64,000 nt of DNA, from positions 1-64,000 of the forward strand of contig JAEWPH010000014.1 in NCBI GenBank assembly GCA_023460715.1. Reading direction: 5' to 3'. This stretch comes from Pseudomonadota bacterium (GTDB lineage Bacteria > Pseudomonadota > Gammaproteobacteria > Burkholderiales > Burkholderiaceae_C). This document shows, piece after piece, positions 28,790 to 37,871 of the stretch. A model generated the notes under the pieces. That model worked only from the letters and a program-made list of their open reading frames with translations. It ran no database searches and was not told the DNA's origin. Both the position numbers and the translations under genes were made by a program. Numbering within the stretch: position 1 is the first letter of the stretch; each line of letters opens with the position of its first letter.

Positions 28790-29950
28790 ATGACCCCGAA
28801 GAGACAGCTGAGGCGCCGCTGGTGTGCGGCCCTGGTAGGCACCACCGCCACGTTAGCCGCCCATGCTCAAACCGCCCCGCCTCCCGCGCCGCCATCGGGC
28901 GTGAATGTGTATGGGCTGGTGGACATCGGCGTGGAGCGTGTGAACAACGTGGGCGCCAGCGGCAGCGGGCTGACCCGCATGCCCAGCAACACCGGCTCCC
29001 TGCCCTCCCGCCTGGGGTTCCGTGGCAGTGAGGACCTGGGCGGCGGCCTGCGCGCCGTGTTCACGCTGGAAATGGGTTTCGCCCCTGACCAGGGCACGCT
29101 GGCCCAAGGGGGCCGTGGCTTCGGCCGGCAGTCGTTCGTCGGGCTCGCAGGGCCCTGGGGGACCGTCTCCGCGGGCCGGCAGTACTCGATGATCTTCCTG
29201 TCGATGCAGGACGCGGACGTGATCGGCCCGGCCGTGTACGCACTGGGCTCGCTCGACAGCTACATCCCCAATGCGCGCGCCGACAACGCCATCGCCTACC
29301 GAGGCACCTTCAGCGGCCTGACGCTGGGCGCGCAATACAGCTTCGGCCGCGACACGGTGAACGCGGGCCCAAGCCCCGTGGGCACCAACTGCGCCGGAGA
29401 AAGCGCGGGCGACAGCCGCGCCTGCCGGCAGTGGTCCGCCATGGCCAAGTACGACAGCGCCCAATGGGGCGTGGCCTTGGCCTACGACCGCCAGAACGGG
29501 CGCAACACGGCCTCCGCCGCCGACATCGTCTTCGGCAACCTGAACCGCAGCGACCGCAGCGATGAACGACTGGGCGTGAACGGCTACGTGAAGTGGGCCG
29601 GCGCCAAGTTCGGCGGCGGCGTCATCCGCCGCGACAACGACGGCGATGCGGCCAAGCCGCGCAGCCACCTCTGGTACGTGGGCGCGTCCTACCCGCTGAC
29701 GGGCAATCTGACCTTGGACGGCCAGTACCTGCGGCTGAACTACCAGGCCGTGGACGATGCGGATTCGCAGATGCTGGTGGCACGGCTCGTCTACAGCCTG
29801 TCCCGCCGCACCGCAGCCTATGCGCAGGTGGGCCACATCCGCAACGACCGGCGGGCCGCCGTGTCGGTGAGTGGGGGCGCCGCCGGCAGCAACCCTGCCG
29901 CCGGCGCATCGCAGACCGGTCTCAATGTGGGGTTGCGCCATGCCTTCTGA
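28790..29950 (+). CDS. Gram-negative general porin (outer-membrane beta-barrel)
   Basis: 386-residue porin of the betaproteobacterial Porin_4/OmpC type, forming a trimeric diffusion channel. The signal peptide ends near AAHA-QTAPPPAP; the mature start VNVYGLVDIGVERVNN, RLGFRGSEDLGGGLRAVFTLEMGF and FGRQSFVGL are family signatures, and the protein ends in LRHAF with the terminal Phe needed for outer-membrane insertion. GGAAGGAG six bases before the ATG at 28790 fixes the start. A Bug receptor gene follows after 34 bases, suggesting one uptake unit. Confidence 0.92.
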   Translation: MTPKRQLRRRWCAALVGTTATLAAHAQTAPPPAPPSGVNVYGLVDIGVERVNNVGASGSGLTRMPSNTGSLPSRLGFRGSEDLGGGLRAVFTLEMGFAPDQGTLAQGGRGFGRQSFVGLAGPWGTVSAGRQYSMIFLSMQDADVIGPAVYALGSLDSYIPNARADNAIAYRGTFSGLTLGAQYSFGRDTVNAGPSPVGTNCAGESAGDSRACRQWSAMAKYDSAQWGVALAYDRQNGRNTASAADIVFGNLNRSDRSDERLGVNGYVKWAGAKFGGGVIRRDNDGDAAKPRSHLWYVGASYPLTGNLTLDGQYLRLNYQAVDDADSQMLVARLVYSLSRRTAAYAQVGHIRNDRRAAVSVSGGAAGSNPAAGASQTGLNVGLRHAF

Positions 29951-29984
29951 CGCACATCCCCTGTCGGACCTGCGAGGTGCTTCC

Positions 29985-30977
29985 ATGGCGCAACGCCGTC
30001 TTTTCATCCAGGCGCTCGGCTCGGCCGCCGCACTCGGGGGCTTCGCTCCCTGGACCGCGCAGGCGCAGTCGATGGACACCGCCCGGGTCGTGGTCGGTTT
30101 CCCGCCGGGTGGCACGGCCGATGTGCTGTCGCGCCGCGTCGCCGAGCGGCTGGCGCCTGCGGGCTACGTGCGCAGTGCCGGGCTGGTGGACAACAAGAGC
30201 GGCGCCGGGGGGCGGATTGCGGTGGAGACCGTGAAAGCCGCAGCGCCCGACGGAGCGACCCTGCTGCTGACGCCGCACTCGGTCCTGACGGTGTATCCCG
30301 GTATCTACCCCAAGCTGTCGTACAAGCCGTTCGAAGACCTGACGCCCGTGGCGCTGGGTGGGACGCTGTCGCACGCACTGGCCGTCGGGCCCATGGTGCC
30401 GGCCAGCGTGAAGAATGTGGCCGACTTCCTGGCCTGGGCGAAGGCGCACCCGAAGGACGCCAGCTACGGCTCGCCAGCCGCGGGCTCGATTCCGCACTTC
30501 ATCGGCGCCCTGCTGTCCAAGCACAGCGGGATCGATCTGCGGCACGTTCCCTACCGGGGTTCGATCCCGGGAGTGACCGATACGGTGGGAGGCCAGATCC
30601 CTGCCATGGTCACCCCCGTGGGCGACTTCATTCCCAACGCCAAGAGCGGCAAGCTGCGCATCCTTGCCACGTCGGGACCGCAGCGCACGCCGTTCACCCC
30701 CGACGTCGCCACGTTCTCGGAACAGGGCTTTGACTACATCCGCTTCGACGAGTGGTACGGCTTCTACGCACCGGCGCGCACCCCGGCGGCCGTGGTGTCC
30801 GCCGCCAGCGCGGCCATCAACAAGGCCTTGCAGGACAAGGTGGTCATCGACAGCCTCGCCACCTTTGGCGTCATTGCGGGCGGATCGACGCCCGCAGAGC
30901 TGGGCGCGATGACGCACCAGGAGTCCGAGCGGTGGGCGCCGATCGTCAAGCAAATCGGTTTCACCGCCGAGTCGTGA
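29985..30977 (+). CDS. Bug/TctC-family periplasmic receptor
   Basis: 330-residue solute receptor related to the one at 4035. The N-terminus MAQRRLFIQALGSAAALGG with the RRLF motif looks like a Tat-type signal, cleaved near AQA-QSMDTARVVVGFPPGG. DVLSRRVAERL, NKSGAGGRIAVE and DGATLLLTPHS follow the family plan. GAGGT is six bases before the ATG at 29985. It is co-oriented with the porin immediately upstream; the ligand is unknown. Confidence 0.88.
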   Translation: MAQRRLFIQALGSAAALGGFAPWTAQAQSMDTARVVVGFPPGGTADVLSRRVAERLAPAGYVRSAGLVDNKSGAGGRIAVETVKAAAPDGATLLLTPHSVLTVYPGIYPKLSYKPFEDLTPVALGGTLSHALAVGPMVPASVKNVADFLAWAKAHPKDASYGSPAAGSIPHFIGALLSKHSGIDLRHVPYRGSIPGVTDTVGGQIPAMVTPVGDFIPNAKSGKLRILATSGPQRTPFTPDVATFSEQGFDYIRFDEWYGFYAPARTPAAVVSAASAAINKALQDKVVIDSLATFGVIAGGSTPAELGAMTHQESERWAPIVKQIGFTAES

Positions 30978-31139
30978 GGCAGCCCGGCCGGCGGGCACGG
31001 GCGCGGCCCTCCGCCGCCCCCGGCTTCACGGGCCCCTCTGCCGCAGCCGGGGCCATGGCCGCTGTCACCCGCAGCCACTATCATTCGGCGCTTGCCCCGC
31101 ACTGCACTGCGGCCCGCCCTGCCCGCTCGACCGTTCTCC

Positions 31140-32486
31140 ATGTCCGCTGTCTTCAACTTCACCTTCGTCCCCTGGTTCCGGTCCGTCGCGCCTTACATCC
31201 ACAAGTTCCGCCACCAGACCTTCGTGATCGGCCTCACGGGCGAGGCGATCGCGGCGGGCAAGCTGCAGAACATCGCGCAGGATCTGGCCATGATCCAGGC
31301 GATGGGCGTGAAGATCGTCCTGGTGCACGGCTTCCGGCCGCAGGTCAACGAACAGCTGCGCGCCAAGGGGCATGAGGCCAAGTACTCGCACGGCATCCGC
31401 GTGACCGACTCGGTGGCGCTGGATTGCGCGCAGGAGGCCGCAGGACAATTGCGCTATGAGATCGAGGCGGCCTTCAGCCAGGGCCTGCCCAACACGCCCA
31501 TGGCGGGCTCCACTGTGCGGGTGATCTCGGGCAACTTCCTGACGGCGCGGCCCGTGGGCATCGTCGACGGCGTGGATTTCCAGCACTCCGGCCTGGTGCG
31601 CAAGGTGGACACGGCGGGCATCCGCCGCTCGCTGGAGATGGATGCACTGGTGCTGCTGTCGCCGTTCGGCTTCTCGCCCACCGGCGAGGCCTTCAACCTC
31701 AGCATGGAAGAAGTGGCGACGTCGGTGGCGATCTCGCTCAAGGCGGACAAGCTGGTGTTCGTCTCCGAGGTGCCGGGCATCCGCACGCAGCCCGAAGCAC
31801 CCGAGAGCGACGACAACCCCATCGACACCGAGCTGCCACTGGCCCTGGCCCGCCAGATGCTGGCCACCCTGCCCCCGGCCCAAAAGCCGACCGACACCGC
31901 GTTCTACCTGCAGCACTGCGTGAAAGCGTGCGAGGCCGGCGTGGAGCGCAGCCACATCATTCCGTTCGCGGTCGATGGCGCGCTGCTGCTGGAGATCTAC
32001 GTGCACGACGGCATCGGCACCATGGTCGTGGACGAAAAGCTCGAAGAGCTGCGCGAGGCGACGCCCGACGACGTGGGCGGCATCCTGCAGCTGATCGAGC
32101 CGTTCGAGAAGGACGGCACGCTGGTCAAGCGCGACCGCACCGAGATCGAACGCGACGTGGCCAACTACACCATCATCGAACACGACGGCGTGATCTTCGG
32201 CTGCGCCGCGCTCTACCCCTACCCGGAAGCCGCCACGGCCGAGATGGCCGCCGTGACCGTGTCCCCGCAAAGCCAGGGCACGGGCGACGGCGAGAAGCTG
32301 CTCAAGCGCATCGAGCAGCGCGCACGCATCATGGGCCTGAAGAGCATCTTCGTCCTCACCACGCGCACCATGCACTGGTTCATCAAGCGGGGCTTCCAGC
32401 CGGTGGACCCGGACTGGCTGCCCGAGGCCCGCAAGAAGAAATACAACTGGGACCGCAAGAGCCAGGTGCTGGTCAAGAAGCTGTAG
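31140..32486 (+). CDS. argA: N-acetylglutamate synthase
   Basis: 448-residue ArgA, first enzyme of arginine biosynthesis (acetyl-CoA + glutamate). The N-terminal amino-acid-kinase domain (about 1-285: GLTGEAIAAGKLQNIAQDL, VLVHGFRPQVNEQL, HSGLVRKVDTAGI) binds arginine for feedback control. The C-terminal GNAT acetyltransferase domain (about 300-445) has AAVTVSPQSQGTGDGEKLL as the acetyl-CoA loop. Length and architecture match proteobacterial ArgA. It converges with the beta-lactamase pair after only 17 bases. Confidence 0.95.
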   Translation: MSAVFNFTFVPWFRSVAPYIHKFRHQTFVIGLTGEAIAAGKLQNIAQDLAMIQAMGVKIVLVHGFRPQVNEQLRAKGHEAKYSHGIRVTDSVALDCAQEAAGQLRYEIEAAFSQGLPNTPMAGSTVRVISGNFLTARPVGIVDGVDFQHSGLVRKVDTAGIRRSLEMDALVLLSPFGFSPTGEAFNLSMEEVATSVAISLKADKLVFVSEVPGIRTQPEAPESDDNPIDTELPLALARQMLATLPPAQKPTDTAFYLQHCVKACEAGVERSHIIPFAVDGALLLEIYVHDGIGTMVVDEKLEELREATPDDVGGILQLIEPFEKDGTLVKRDRTEIERDVANYTIIEHDGVIFGCAALYPYPEAATAEMAAVTVSPQSQGTGDGEKLLKRIEQRARIMGLKSIFVLTTRTMHWFIKRGFQPVDPDWLPEARKKKYNWDRKSQVLVKKL

Positions 32487-32503
32487 GAACACCGGGCTCG
32501 CAC

Positions 32504-33333
32504 TCAAGGCGCGGGAGTGGCGACCAGAGAGGCCCAGTCCTGCTTCAGCGCATCGCGCACGCGCAGACCATGGGGTGTGTCGTGCACCTGGGTGTCTTGC
32601 GCCAAGCGCGCAAAAGCCAGCACACGCCCGCCGCGCACCGCCCAGCCCACAAACCAGCCGTAGCCGCGCGCCGTGTCGGACACGCCATCGGCCCTGCGCG
32701 GAAAGGCCGTACCGGTCTTTCCGTGCACCTGCCAGCCCCCTGGCCACCGCCCTATCGCCGTGATTTGCGCCGTCATCCGCACGGCCTGCGCGCTGACGGG
32801 CAATTCCCCCTGCGCCAGGCGACGCAGAAAAGCGACCTGCTCACGGGCAGAGACCTGCAGCGATGAACTGATCCAGGCCCGGTCCAGACCGTTGTTGCGA
32901 CTCGCATCGCCTGACAGGTCTGCATTCCCATAACCGAAAGCCTGCACATAACGCTGCAGCGCAGTGGCCCCCACCGTATGCGTCACGCGCTGCGAAAACC
33001 AGACCACCGACCACTGCATCCAGCGCGCAGGGTCTGCAGGCAGCAACCAAGCCGGGCCGCCCCAATCTGGATCACCCGGCCGAAACTGGAAAGTTGGCGC
33101 ATGGGCGTTCTGCAGCACACCAGCGTCAAAGCCGATCAGACTGAGCGGGATCTTGAAGGTCGATGCTGGGGTCACGCGGGTGTCGCAGCCCCCTGCTCCA
33201 CCACCGTCCGGCCGCTGTGCGCATCCACGATGAGTGTGCAAGCCAGACGCTGCGCGTGGGCCGCAAACACGCCTAGCAACAGGCCGAGGCTGACCCCAGA
33301 TCGCAGCAGCGCCCGGCACCGGCCTCCGCTCAC
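32504..33333 (-). pseudogene. Class D (OXA-type) beta-lactamase, frameshifted
   Basis: All active-site motifs survive: STFK in TPASTFKIPLSLIGFD, SVV in QWSVVWFSQ, YGN in FGYGNADLSG and KTG in HGKTGTAF. The N-terminal signal peptide and first strand (SLGLLLGVFAAHA, CTLIVDAHSGRTVVEQG) are in another frame. The frames meet at a run of five C on the plus strand (33189-33193); one extra base (six G in the gene) would join VVEQGG to CDTRVTPAST and give a normal ~276-residue enzyme. The GTG at 33333 overlaps the class A gene stop as GTGA. Real mutation, phase variation and sequencing error are all possible. Confidence 0.85.
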
Positions 33334-34238
33334 GCCCCCACCGCCTGCACCACGTGGCGCGCCACCTGGGCGATGGCGGCGTCGCGCACCTCCGGCGCCG
33401 CCGGCACGCCCGTCATGTAGCAGGCCACCAGCACGGGCGCGCCGCCGCCCGGCGGCCACAGCACGCCGATGTCGTTGGATGAGCCGTTGGCCCCCGTGCC
33501 CGTCTTGTCCCCCACCTTCCAGCCGGGCACGCCCGCGCGCAGGCGCTTGTCGCCGGTCTTGTTGTCCACCAGCCACTGCGTCAGGATGCCGCGCGACGCC
33601 GGAGACAGCGCATCGCCCAGCACCAGCCTGCGCATCGTCTGCAGCATGGCCTGCGGCGTGGTGGTGTCGCGCGGGTCGCCCGGCAGGGCTTCGTTCAGCG
33701 TCGGCTCCGTGCGGTCCAGCCGGGTGTGCGTGTCGCCCAGGGCCCGCACGAACGCGGTGAACCCCTTCGGGCCGCCGTGGCGCGCCAGCAGCAGGTTGGC
33801 GGCCGTGTTGTCGCTCAGGGTGACGGTGGCCTCGCACAGTTCGCCCACGGTGATGCCGCCGGCGCCGGTGTGCTTTTCCGTCATGGGCGAGTAAGGCACG
33901 AGCGCGCTGGCCTCATAGCGCACGCGGTTCGCCAGCGACTCCTGGCCGCGGTCCACACGCTCCAGCATCCAGCCGGCCAGCACCAGCTTGAAGGTGCTGG
34001 CCATGGGAAAGCGCTCATCCTGCCGCCAGCCAGCCGCTCGGCCGGTGCCCGTATCCAGCACCGCCACGCCGAGACGGCCGCCCTGCAAGGTGGATTCGAC
34101 AGCCTTCAGTGCGGTGCGCCAGGTGCTGTCGCCGTGCACAGCCGCCGCGGCCGGGGTGGCGGCCCAAACTCGGGGTATGGCGGTCATCAGGCCCAGCCCG
34201 GCCATCAGCTCAAAGGAAAACTCGCGTCTTTTCATCAT
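33330..34238 (-). CDS. Class A beta-lactamase
   Basis: 302-residue serine beta-lactamase. Active-site motifs: Ser81-Thr-Phe-Lys84, Ser142-Asp-Asn, the omega-loop Glu178 in RTEPTLNEALPGDPRDTT, and KTG in GDKTGTGANG. The N-terminus MMKRREFSFELMAGLGLM looks like a Tat signal. It is divergent from an AmpR-like LysR gene, the usual arrangement for inducible beta-lactamases. GAGGA precedes the ATG. Its stop overlaps the start of the class D gene by four bases. Confidence 0.95.
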   Translation of the reverse strand: MMKRREFSFELMAGLGLMTAIPRVWAATPAAAAVHGDSTWRTALKAVESTLQGGRLGVAVLDTGTGRAAGWRQDERFPMASTFKLVLAGWMLERVDRGQESLANRVRYEASALVPYSPMTEKHTGAGGITVGELCEATVTLSDNTAANLLLARHGGPKGFTAFVRALGDTHTRLDRTEPTLNEALPGDPRDTTTPQAMLQTMRRLVLGDALSPASRGILTQWLVDNKTGDKRLRAGVPGWKVGDKTGTGANGSSNDIGVLWPPGGGAPVLVACYMTGVPAAPEVRDAAIAQVARHVVQAVGA

Positions 34239-34348
34239 GTCGGTCCTCGGGGTGAAAGTGATGGACCGAACGATAGAGGGCGGCCGGCCTTTGCACCAGC
34301 GACAATAATCGCGGCGAACCCCAAGAAAAACTGATCACTCACGCTGCC

Positions 34349-35215
34349 ATGCACCTGCCCCTGAATGCCTTGCGCGCCTTCGAGGTCTCCGCGCGCCACC
34401 TCAACCTGACCCGCGCGGCGCAGGAGCTGAACGTGACCCAGACGGCCGTGAGCCAGCACATCCGCAATCTGGAGGACCGGCTGGGCACGCCGCTGTTCCG
34501 CCGCCTGCCGCGCGGGCTGGCGCTGACCGACGAGGGCCAGGCCCTGCTGCCGGTGCTGGCCGAGTCCTTCGCACGCATCGCGCAGGCGCTGGAGCGCGTG
34601 AGCGACCGCCGCCCGCGCGAGGTGCTGACCGTGGGCGCGGTGGGCACCTTCGCCGTGGGCTGGCTGCTGCCGCGTCTGCGCGACTTCCAGCAGGCCCACC
34701 CTTTCGTGGATCTGCGCCTGCTCACGCACAACAACCGCGTCGATCTCGCCGCGGAAGGGCTGGACTACGCCATCCGCTTTGGCGACGGCGCCTGGCACGG
34801 CACCGAAGCCGACCGCCTGCTCGACGCGCCGCTCTCCGCCATGTGCGCCCCCGCCATCGCCGCGCGCTTGCGCGCCCCGGCCGATCTGGCCCGCGAATCG
34901 CTGCTGCGCTCGTACCGGGCCGACGAATGGGCCACCTGGTTCGCCGCAGCCAGCGTGCCCTGCCCGCTGGTGCGCGGCACGGTGTTCGACTCGTCGCTGG
35001 CGCTGGCGGAAGCCGCGGCCCAGGGCGCCGGCGTGGCACTGCTGCCGCAGCGCCTGTTCACCCGGGAACTGCAGCAGGGCCGGCTGGCACAGCCTTTCGG
35101 TACCGAGATCGCGCTCGGCGCATACTGGCTTACCCGGCTCAAATCGCGGCCGCCGGGCGCGGCCATGGAGGCGTTCCGCTCCTGGATGTTGGCGGCCTGC
35201 GCGCGGGAAGCCTGA
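34349..35215 (+). CDS. ampR: LysR regulator, AmpR/GcvA subgroup
   Basis: 288-residue LysR-type regulator. The N-terminal HTH (LPLNALRAFEVSARHLNLTR, then ELNVTQTAVSQHIRNLE and FRRLPRGLALTDEG) is that of the AmpR/GcvA subgroup. The effector domain spans about 90-285. Divergence from a class A beta-lactamase with 110 bases between (34239-34348) suggests it controls that gene in response to cell-wall fragments, as AmpR does; this is inference from arrangement and family. An operator was not pinpointed. Confidence 0.85.
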   Translation: MHLPLNALRAFEVSARHLNLTRAAQELNVTQTAVSQHIRNLEDRLGTPLFRRLPRGLALTDEGQALLPVLAESFARIAQALERVSDRRPREVLTVGAVGTFAVGWLLPRLRDFQQAHPFVDLRLLTHNNRVDLAAEGLDYAIRFGDGAWHGTEADRLLDAPLSAMCAPAIAARLRAPADLARESLLRSYRADEWATWFAAASVPCPLVRGTVFDSSLALAEAAAQGAGVALLPQRLFTRELQQGRLAQPFGTEIALGAYWLTRLKSRPPGAAMEAFRSWMLAACAREA

Positions 35216-35222
35216 AGCGATT

Positions 35223-35287
35223 GCTACCAAACTCATAGCTAAATGCGCTTTATCCACGGGCGCCAGAGGTATATTTCATTCAAATTC
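35223..35287 (+). repeat. Mini-element copy C (intergenic)
   Basis: GCTACC at 1-6, ACTCATAG at 9-16, CTAAATGCGC at 17-26, TTTATCCACG at 27-36, GGC then GCCAGAGGT, and an A/T-rich tail (ATATTTCATTCAAATT). It begins eight bases after the ampR stop and ends 55 bases before the TrhO-GST gene. It is one of the best-preserved copies. Confidence 0.7.
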
Positions 35288-35341
35288 TCAGGCGCTACGC
35301 TGCAACGGCACCTGGGTGCCGGCCGGTATCATCGGCGCCCC

Positions 35342-36994
35342 ATGTCCGCCCCCTACCTGACTGCCGCCCTCTACCAGTTCGTCGATTGGCCCGACTACGC
35401 CGCGCTGCAGCCGCCGCTGCAGGCCTTGTGCGATGCACATGGCGTGCGGGGCACGTTGCTGCTGGCCCCCGAAGGCATCAACGGCACCATCGCCGGCCGG
35501 CCCAAGGACGTGCAGGCGGTGCTGGCCTGGCTGCGCAGCGACGCGCGGCTGGCGCAGCTGAAGCACAAGGAAGCCTGGGGCGACCGGCTGCCGTTCTACC
35601 GCATGCGGGTGCGGCTCAAGCGCGAGATCGTCAGCCTGGGGGTGCCCGGGCTGAACCCCGCCGCGCAGGCCGGAACGTACGTGAAGCCGCAGGACTGGAA
35701 CGCCTTCATCGACGACCCCGACGTGGTCGTGATCGACACCCGCAACCACTACGAGGTGGGCATCGGCAGCTTCGAGCGGGCGGTGGACCCCGGCACGCGC
35801 AGCTTCACGGAATTTCCCGCATGGGTGGAGCAGCAGAGCGCGCCGGGCGGCGTGCTGGCGGGCAATCCGCGCGTGGCCATGTTCTGCACCGGCGGCATCC
35901 GCTGCGAGAAGTCCACCGCGCTGCTCAAGTCGCGCGGCTTCGACGAGGTCTACCACCTGGAGGGCGGCATCCTCCAGTACCTGGAGACCGTGCCGCGTGA
36001 GGACAGCCGCTGGCAGGGCGAGTGCTTCGTGTTCGACGAACGCGTCGCTGTGGGCCACGGCTTGGAACCCGGGTCGCACAGCCTGTGCCGCTCCTGCCGC
36101 ATGCCGCTGTCCGCCGAGGACCGCGACACGCCGCAGTATGTGCAAGGCGTGAGCTGCCCCTACTGCCATGGCACCCGCAACGAAGCGGAACTGCAGGCGC
36201 TGGCGGAGCGAGAGCGCCAGATGAAGCTGGCCGCGCAGCGGGGCCAGGAGCACATCGGCGCACGGCTGGACAGCGCTCCACCCCGCCCGGCCGCGGTCGC
36301 AGCGCCTGCGGCACTGCAGGGCCCGCAAGCTGCGCCCGCTGGCGATCGGCCCGTGCTGTACTCCTTCCGCCGCTGCCCTTACGCCATGCGCGCCCGGCTG
36401 GCATTGGCCGTGAGCGGCACCACCTGCGAGCTGCGCGAGGTCGTGCTGCGCGACAAGCCGGCCGCCCTGCTCCAGGCGTCGCCCAAGGGCACGGTGCCCG
36501 TCATGGTGCTGCCGGACGGCGCCGTGCTGCAGGAAAGCCTGGACATCATGCTGTGGGCCCTGGAACAGAACGACCCGCAGCGCTGGCTGCAGCCGACCCA
36601 CGGCACCCGTGACGACATGGTCGCCCTCATCGCCGACGCCCAGACGCGCTTCAAACCCGTGCTGGACCGCTGCAAGTACCCGAACCGCTATCCCGATGCC
36701 GATCCGGACCGGGCCTGGGTAGAGGCGCAGTCCTGGCTGCTGGCGCTGGAGGAGCGCCTGTCGCAGACGCCCCATCTGCACGGCACGCACGCCGCGCTGG
36801 CCGACATGGCGATCGCGCCCTTCGTGCGGCAATTTGCGGGCATCGATCCGCAGCGCTGGGAGGCCGGCCCCTGGCCCCAACTGCGGCGCTGGCTCGCCGA
36901 CTGGCAGCAAGGCAGCCTGTTCACGCGCACCATGGAAAAGTACGCGGCCTGGCGCGAAGGCAGTCCGGTGGTGCTGTTCCCACTCACCGCCTGA
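35342..36994 (+). CDS. TrhO-like rhodanese tRNA hydroxylase fused to a glutathione S-transferase
   Basis: 550 residues in two parts. Residues 1-315 are a TrhO (YceA/UPF0176) protein: an N-terminal ferredoxin-like domain (LLLAPEGINGTIAG), a rhodanese domain with catalytic Cys in MFCTGGIRCEKS, and a Cys cluster (CRSCRMP, SCPYCHG) that probably binds zinc. TrhO makes 5-hydroxyuridine at tRNA position 34. After an Ala/Pro linker (about 315-340), residues 340-550 form a GST/glutaredoxin-like domain with CPYA in YSFRRCPYAMRARLAL and the GTVPVMVLPDG cis-Pro motif. No internal stop separates them. A second, unfused TrhO homolog is encoded at 45679-46434. Confidence 0.88.
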   Translation: MSAPYLTAALYQFVDWPDYAALQPPLQALCDAHGVRGTLLLAPEGINGTIAGRPKDVQAVLAWLRSDARLAQLKHKEAWGDRLPFYRMRVRLKREIVSLGVPGLNPAAQAGTYVKPQDWNAFIDDPDVVVIDTRNHYEVGIGSFERAVDPGTRSFTEFPAWVEQQSAPGGVLAGNPRVAMFCTGGIRCEKSTALLKSRGFDEVYHLEGGILQYLETVPREDSRWQGECFVFDERVAVGHGLEPGSHSLCRSCRMPLSAEDRDTPQYVQGVSCPYCHGTRNEAELQALAERERQMKLAAQRGQEHIGARLDSAPPRPAAVAAPAALQGPQAAPAGDRPVLYSFRRCPYAMRARLALAVSGTTCELREVVLRDKPAALLQASPKGTVPVMVLPDGAVLQESLDIMLWALEQNDPQRWLQPTHGTRDDMVALIADAQTRFKPVLDRCKYPNRYPDADPDRAWVEAQSWLLALEERLSQTPHLHGTHAALADMAIAPFVRQFAGIDPQRWEAGPWPQLRRWLADWQQGSLFTRTMEKYAAWREGSPVVLFPLTA

Positions 36995-37118
36995 CTCCGC
37001 TTTTCGCCTTTTGTCCATCAGAGACCGATAGCCATGGCACGCGGCGTGACCGCATGCGTGGCCGCCGCGCTGTGCCTCCATCACCCCGCCGCGCTGGGCG
37101 TCCACCGCATGAAACGAC

Positions 37119-37141
37119 ACAGGGCGCCGTGAGCGCCCTGT
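37119..37141. terminator. Possible bidirectional terminator
   Basis: ACAGGGCGC and GCGCCCTGT form a 9-bp stem with a five-base loop between the converging TrhO-GST and dsbB genes. T-runs are poor on both sides. Confidence 0.5.
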
Positions 37142-37189
37142 CATGCAAGCAGATCGGCAGGCCGCCTCGTGGGCGGCGCCGATTCATGT

Positions 37190-37720
37190 TCAGGCCGCAG
37201 CCAGGCGGTCGCTTCGATGGCCGCGCCCGGCACGCACGAGCAGCACCACCAGAACGACGGCCATCGCGACGAAGCACAGGAACGACCAGTTGGCGATGGA
37301 GCCGCCCAGGAAGGTCCAGTCGATGGCCGCGCAGTCGCCCGAGCCGCGGAAGATCATGGGAATGGCGCGGCCGATGGGGAAGTGCTCGATCATTCCGTAG
37401 AAGTCACGGCCACACGTGGCGATCTCGGGCGGGTACCACTGCAACCAGGACTGGCGTGCCGCCACGAAGGCACCGAAGCCCGAGGCGACCAAGGCCAGCA
37501 CCGCCCACGACATCCACCAGCCTTTTGTGCCTCTGGCGCCCGCCAGTGCTGCGAAGACTGCTACACCAATGAGAGCATAGCGCTGCACGATGCACATGGG
37601 GCAAGGCTCCAGACCCACCACGTGCTGCAGGTACATGCCAAACGCCAGCATGGCTACGCACGCCAGCGAAACCAGGCCCAGCACGCGGCGCGGCGCGGTA
37701 TCCAACCAGTTCAACACCAT
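37190..37720 (-). CDS. dsbB: Disulfide bond formation protein DsbB
   Basis: 176-residue inner-membrane quinone reductase that reoxidises DsbA. It has four membrane helices and both periplasmic Cys pairs: Cys40-x-x-Cys43 (EPCPMC) and Cys103/Cys130 (ATCGRDF, GSGDCA). GAGGGA five bases before the ATG at 37720 favours this start over the upstream frame. A degenerate mini-element match (copy G) overlaps codons of about residues 49-64 in the second membrane helix. Confidence 0.95.
   Translation of the reverse strand: MVLNWLDTAPRRVLGLVSLACVAMLAFGMYLQHVVGLEPCPMCIVQRYALIGVAVFAALAGARGTKGWWMSWAVLALVASGFGAFVAARQSWLQWYPPEIATCGRDFYGMIEHFPIGRAIPMIFRGSGDCAAIDWTFLGGSIANWSFLCFVAMAVVLVVLLVRAGRGHRSDRLAAA
37529..37576 (-). 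repeat. Mini-element copy G (inside dsbB)
   Basis: GCTCTC at 1-6, GTGTAG at 11-16, CTTCGC at 21-26, GGC at 37-39 and GCCAGAGGC at 40-48 are correctly spaced. The DsbB helix it encodes is a conserved feature, so this may be chance similarity. Confidence 0.35.
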
Positions 37721-37831
37721 TTTTTCCCTCATCCAATAACCGCCGTCCGAGATGTGCCCCTCCCCACCAAACCGGCGCGTCCCCAGCCAGCAGACGGCCA
37801 GCAAGGGCCGCCCCGCAGCAAAGGCCGTCGT

Positions 37832-37866
37832 CCCCCTGGCGGGAAGACGCGATGCGGCTCAGGGGG
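37832..37866 (-). terminator. Possible terminator after cysA
   Basis: CCCCCTG and CAGGGGG arms flank about 21 bases just past the cysA stop, in a GC-rich stretch (37800-37870) resembling hairpins common between Comamonadaceae genes (recollection). Confidence 0.4.
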
Positions 37867-37871
37867 GGAAG

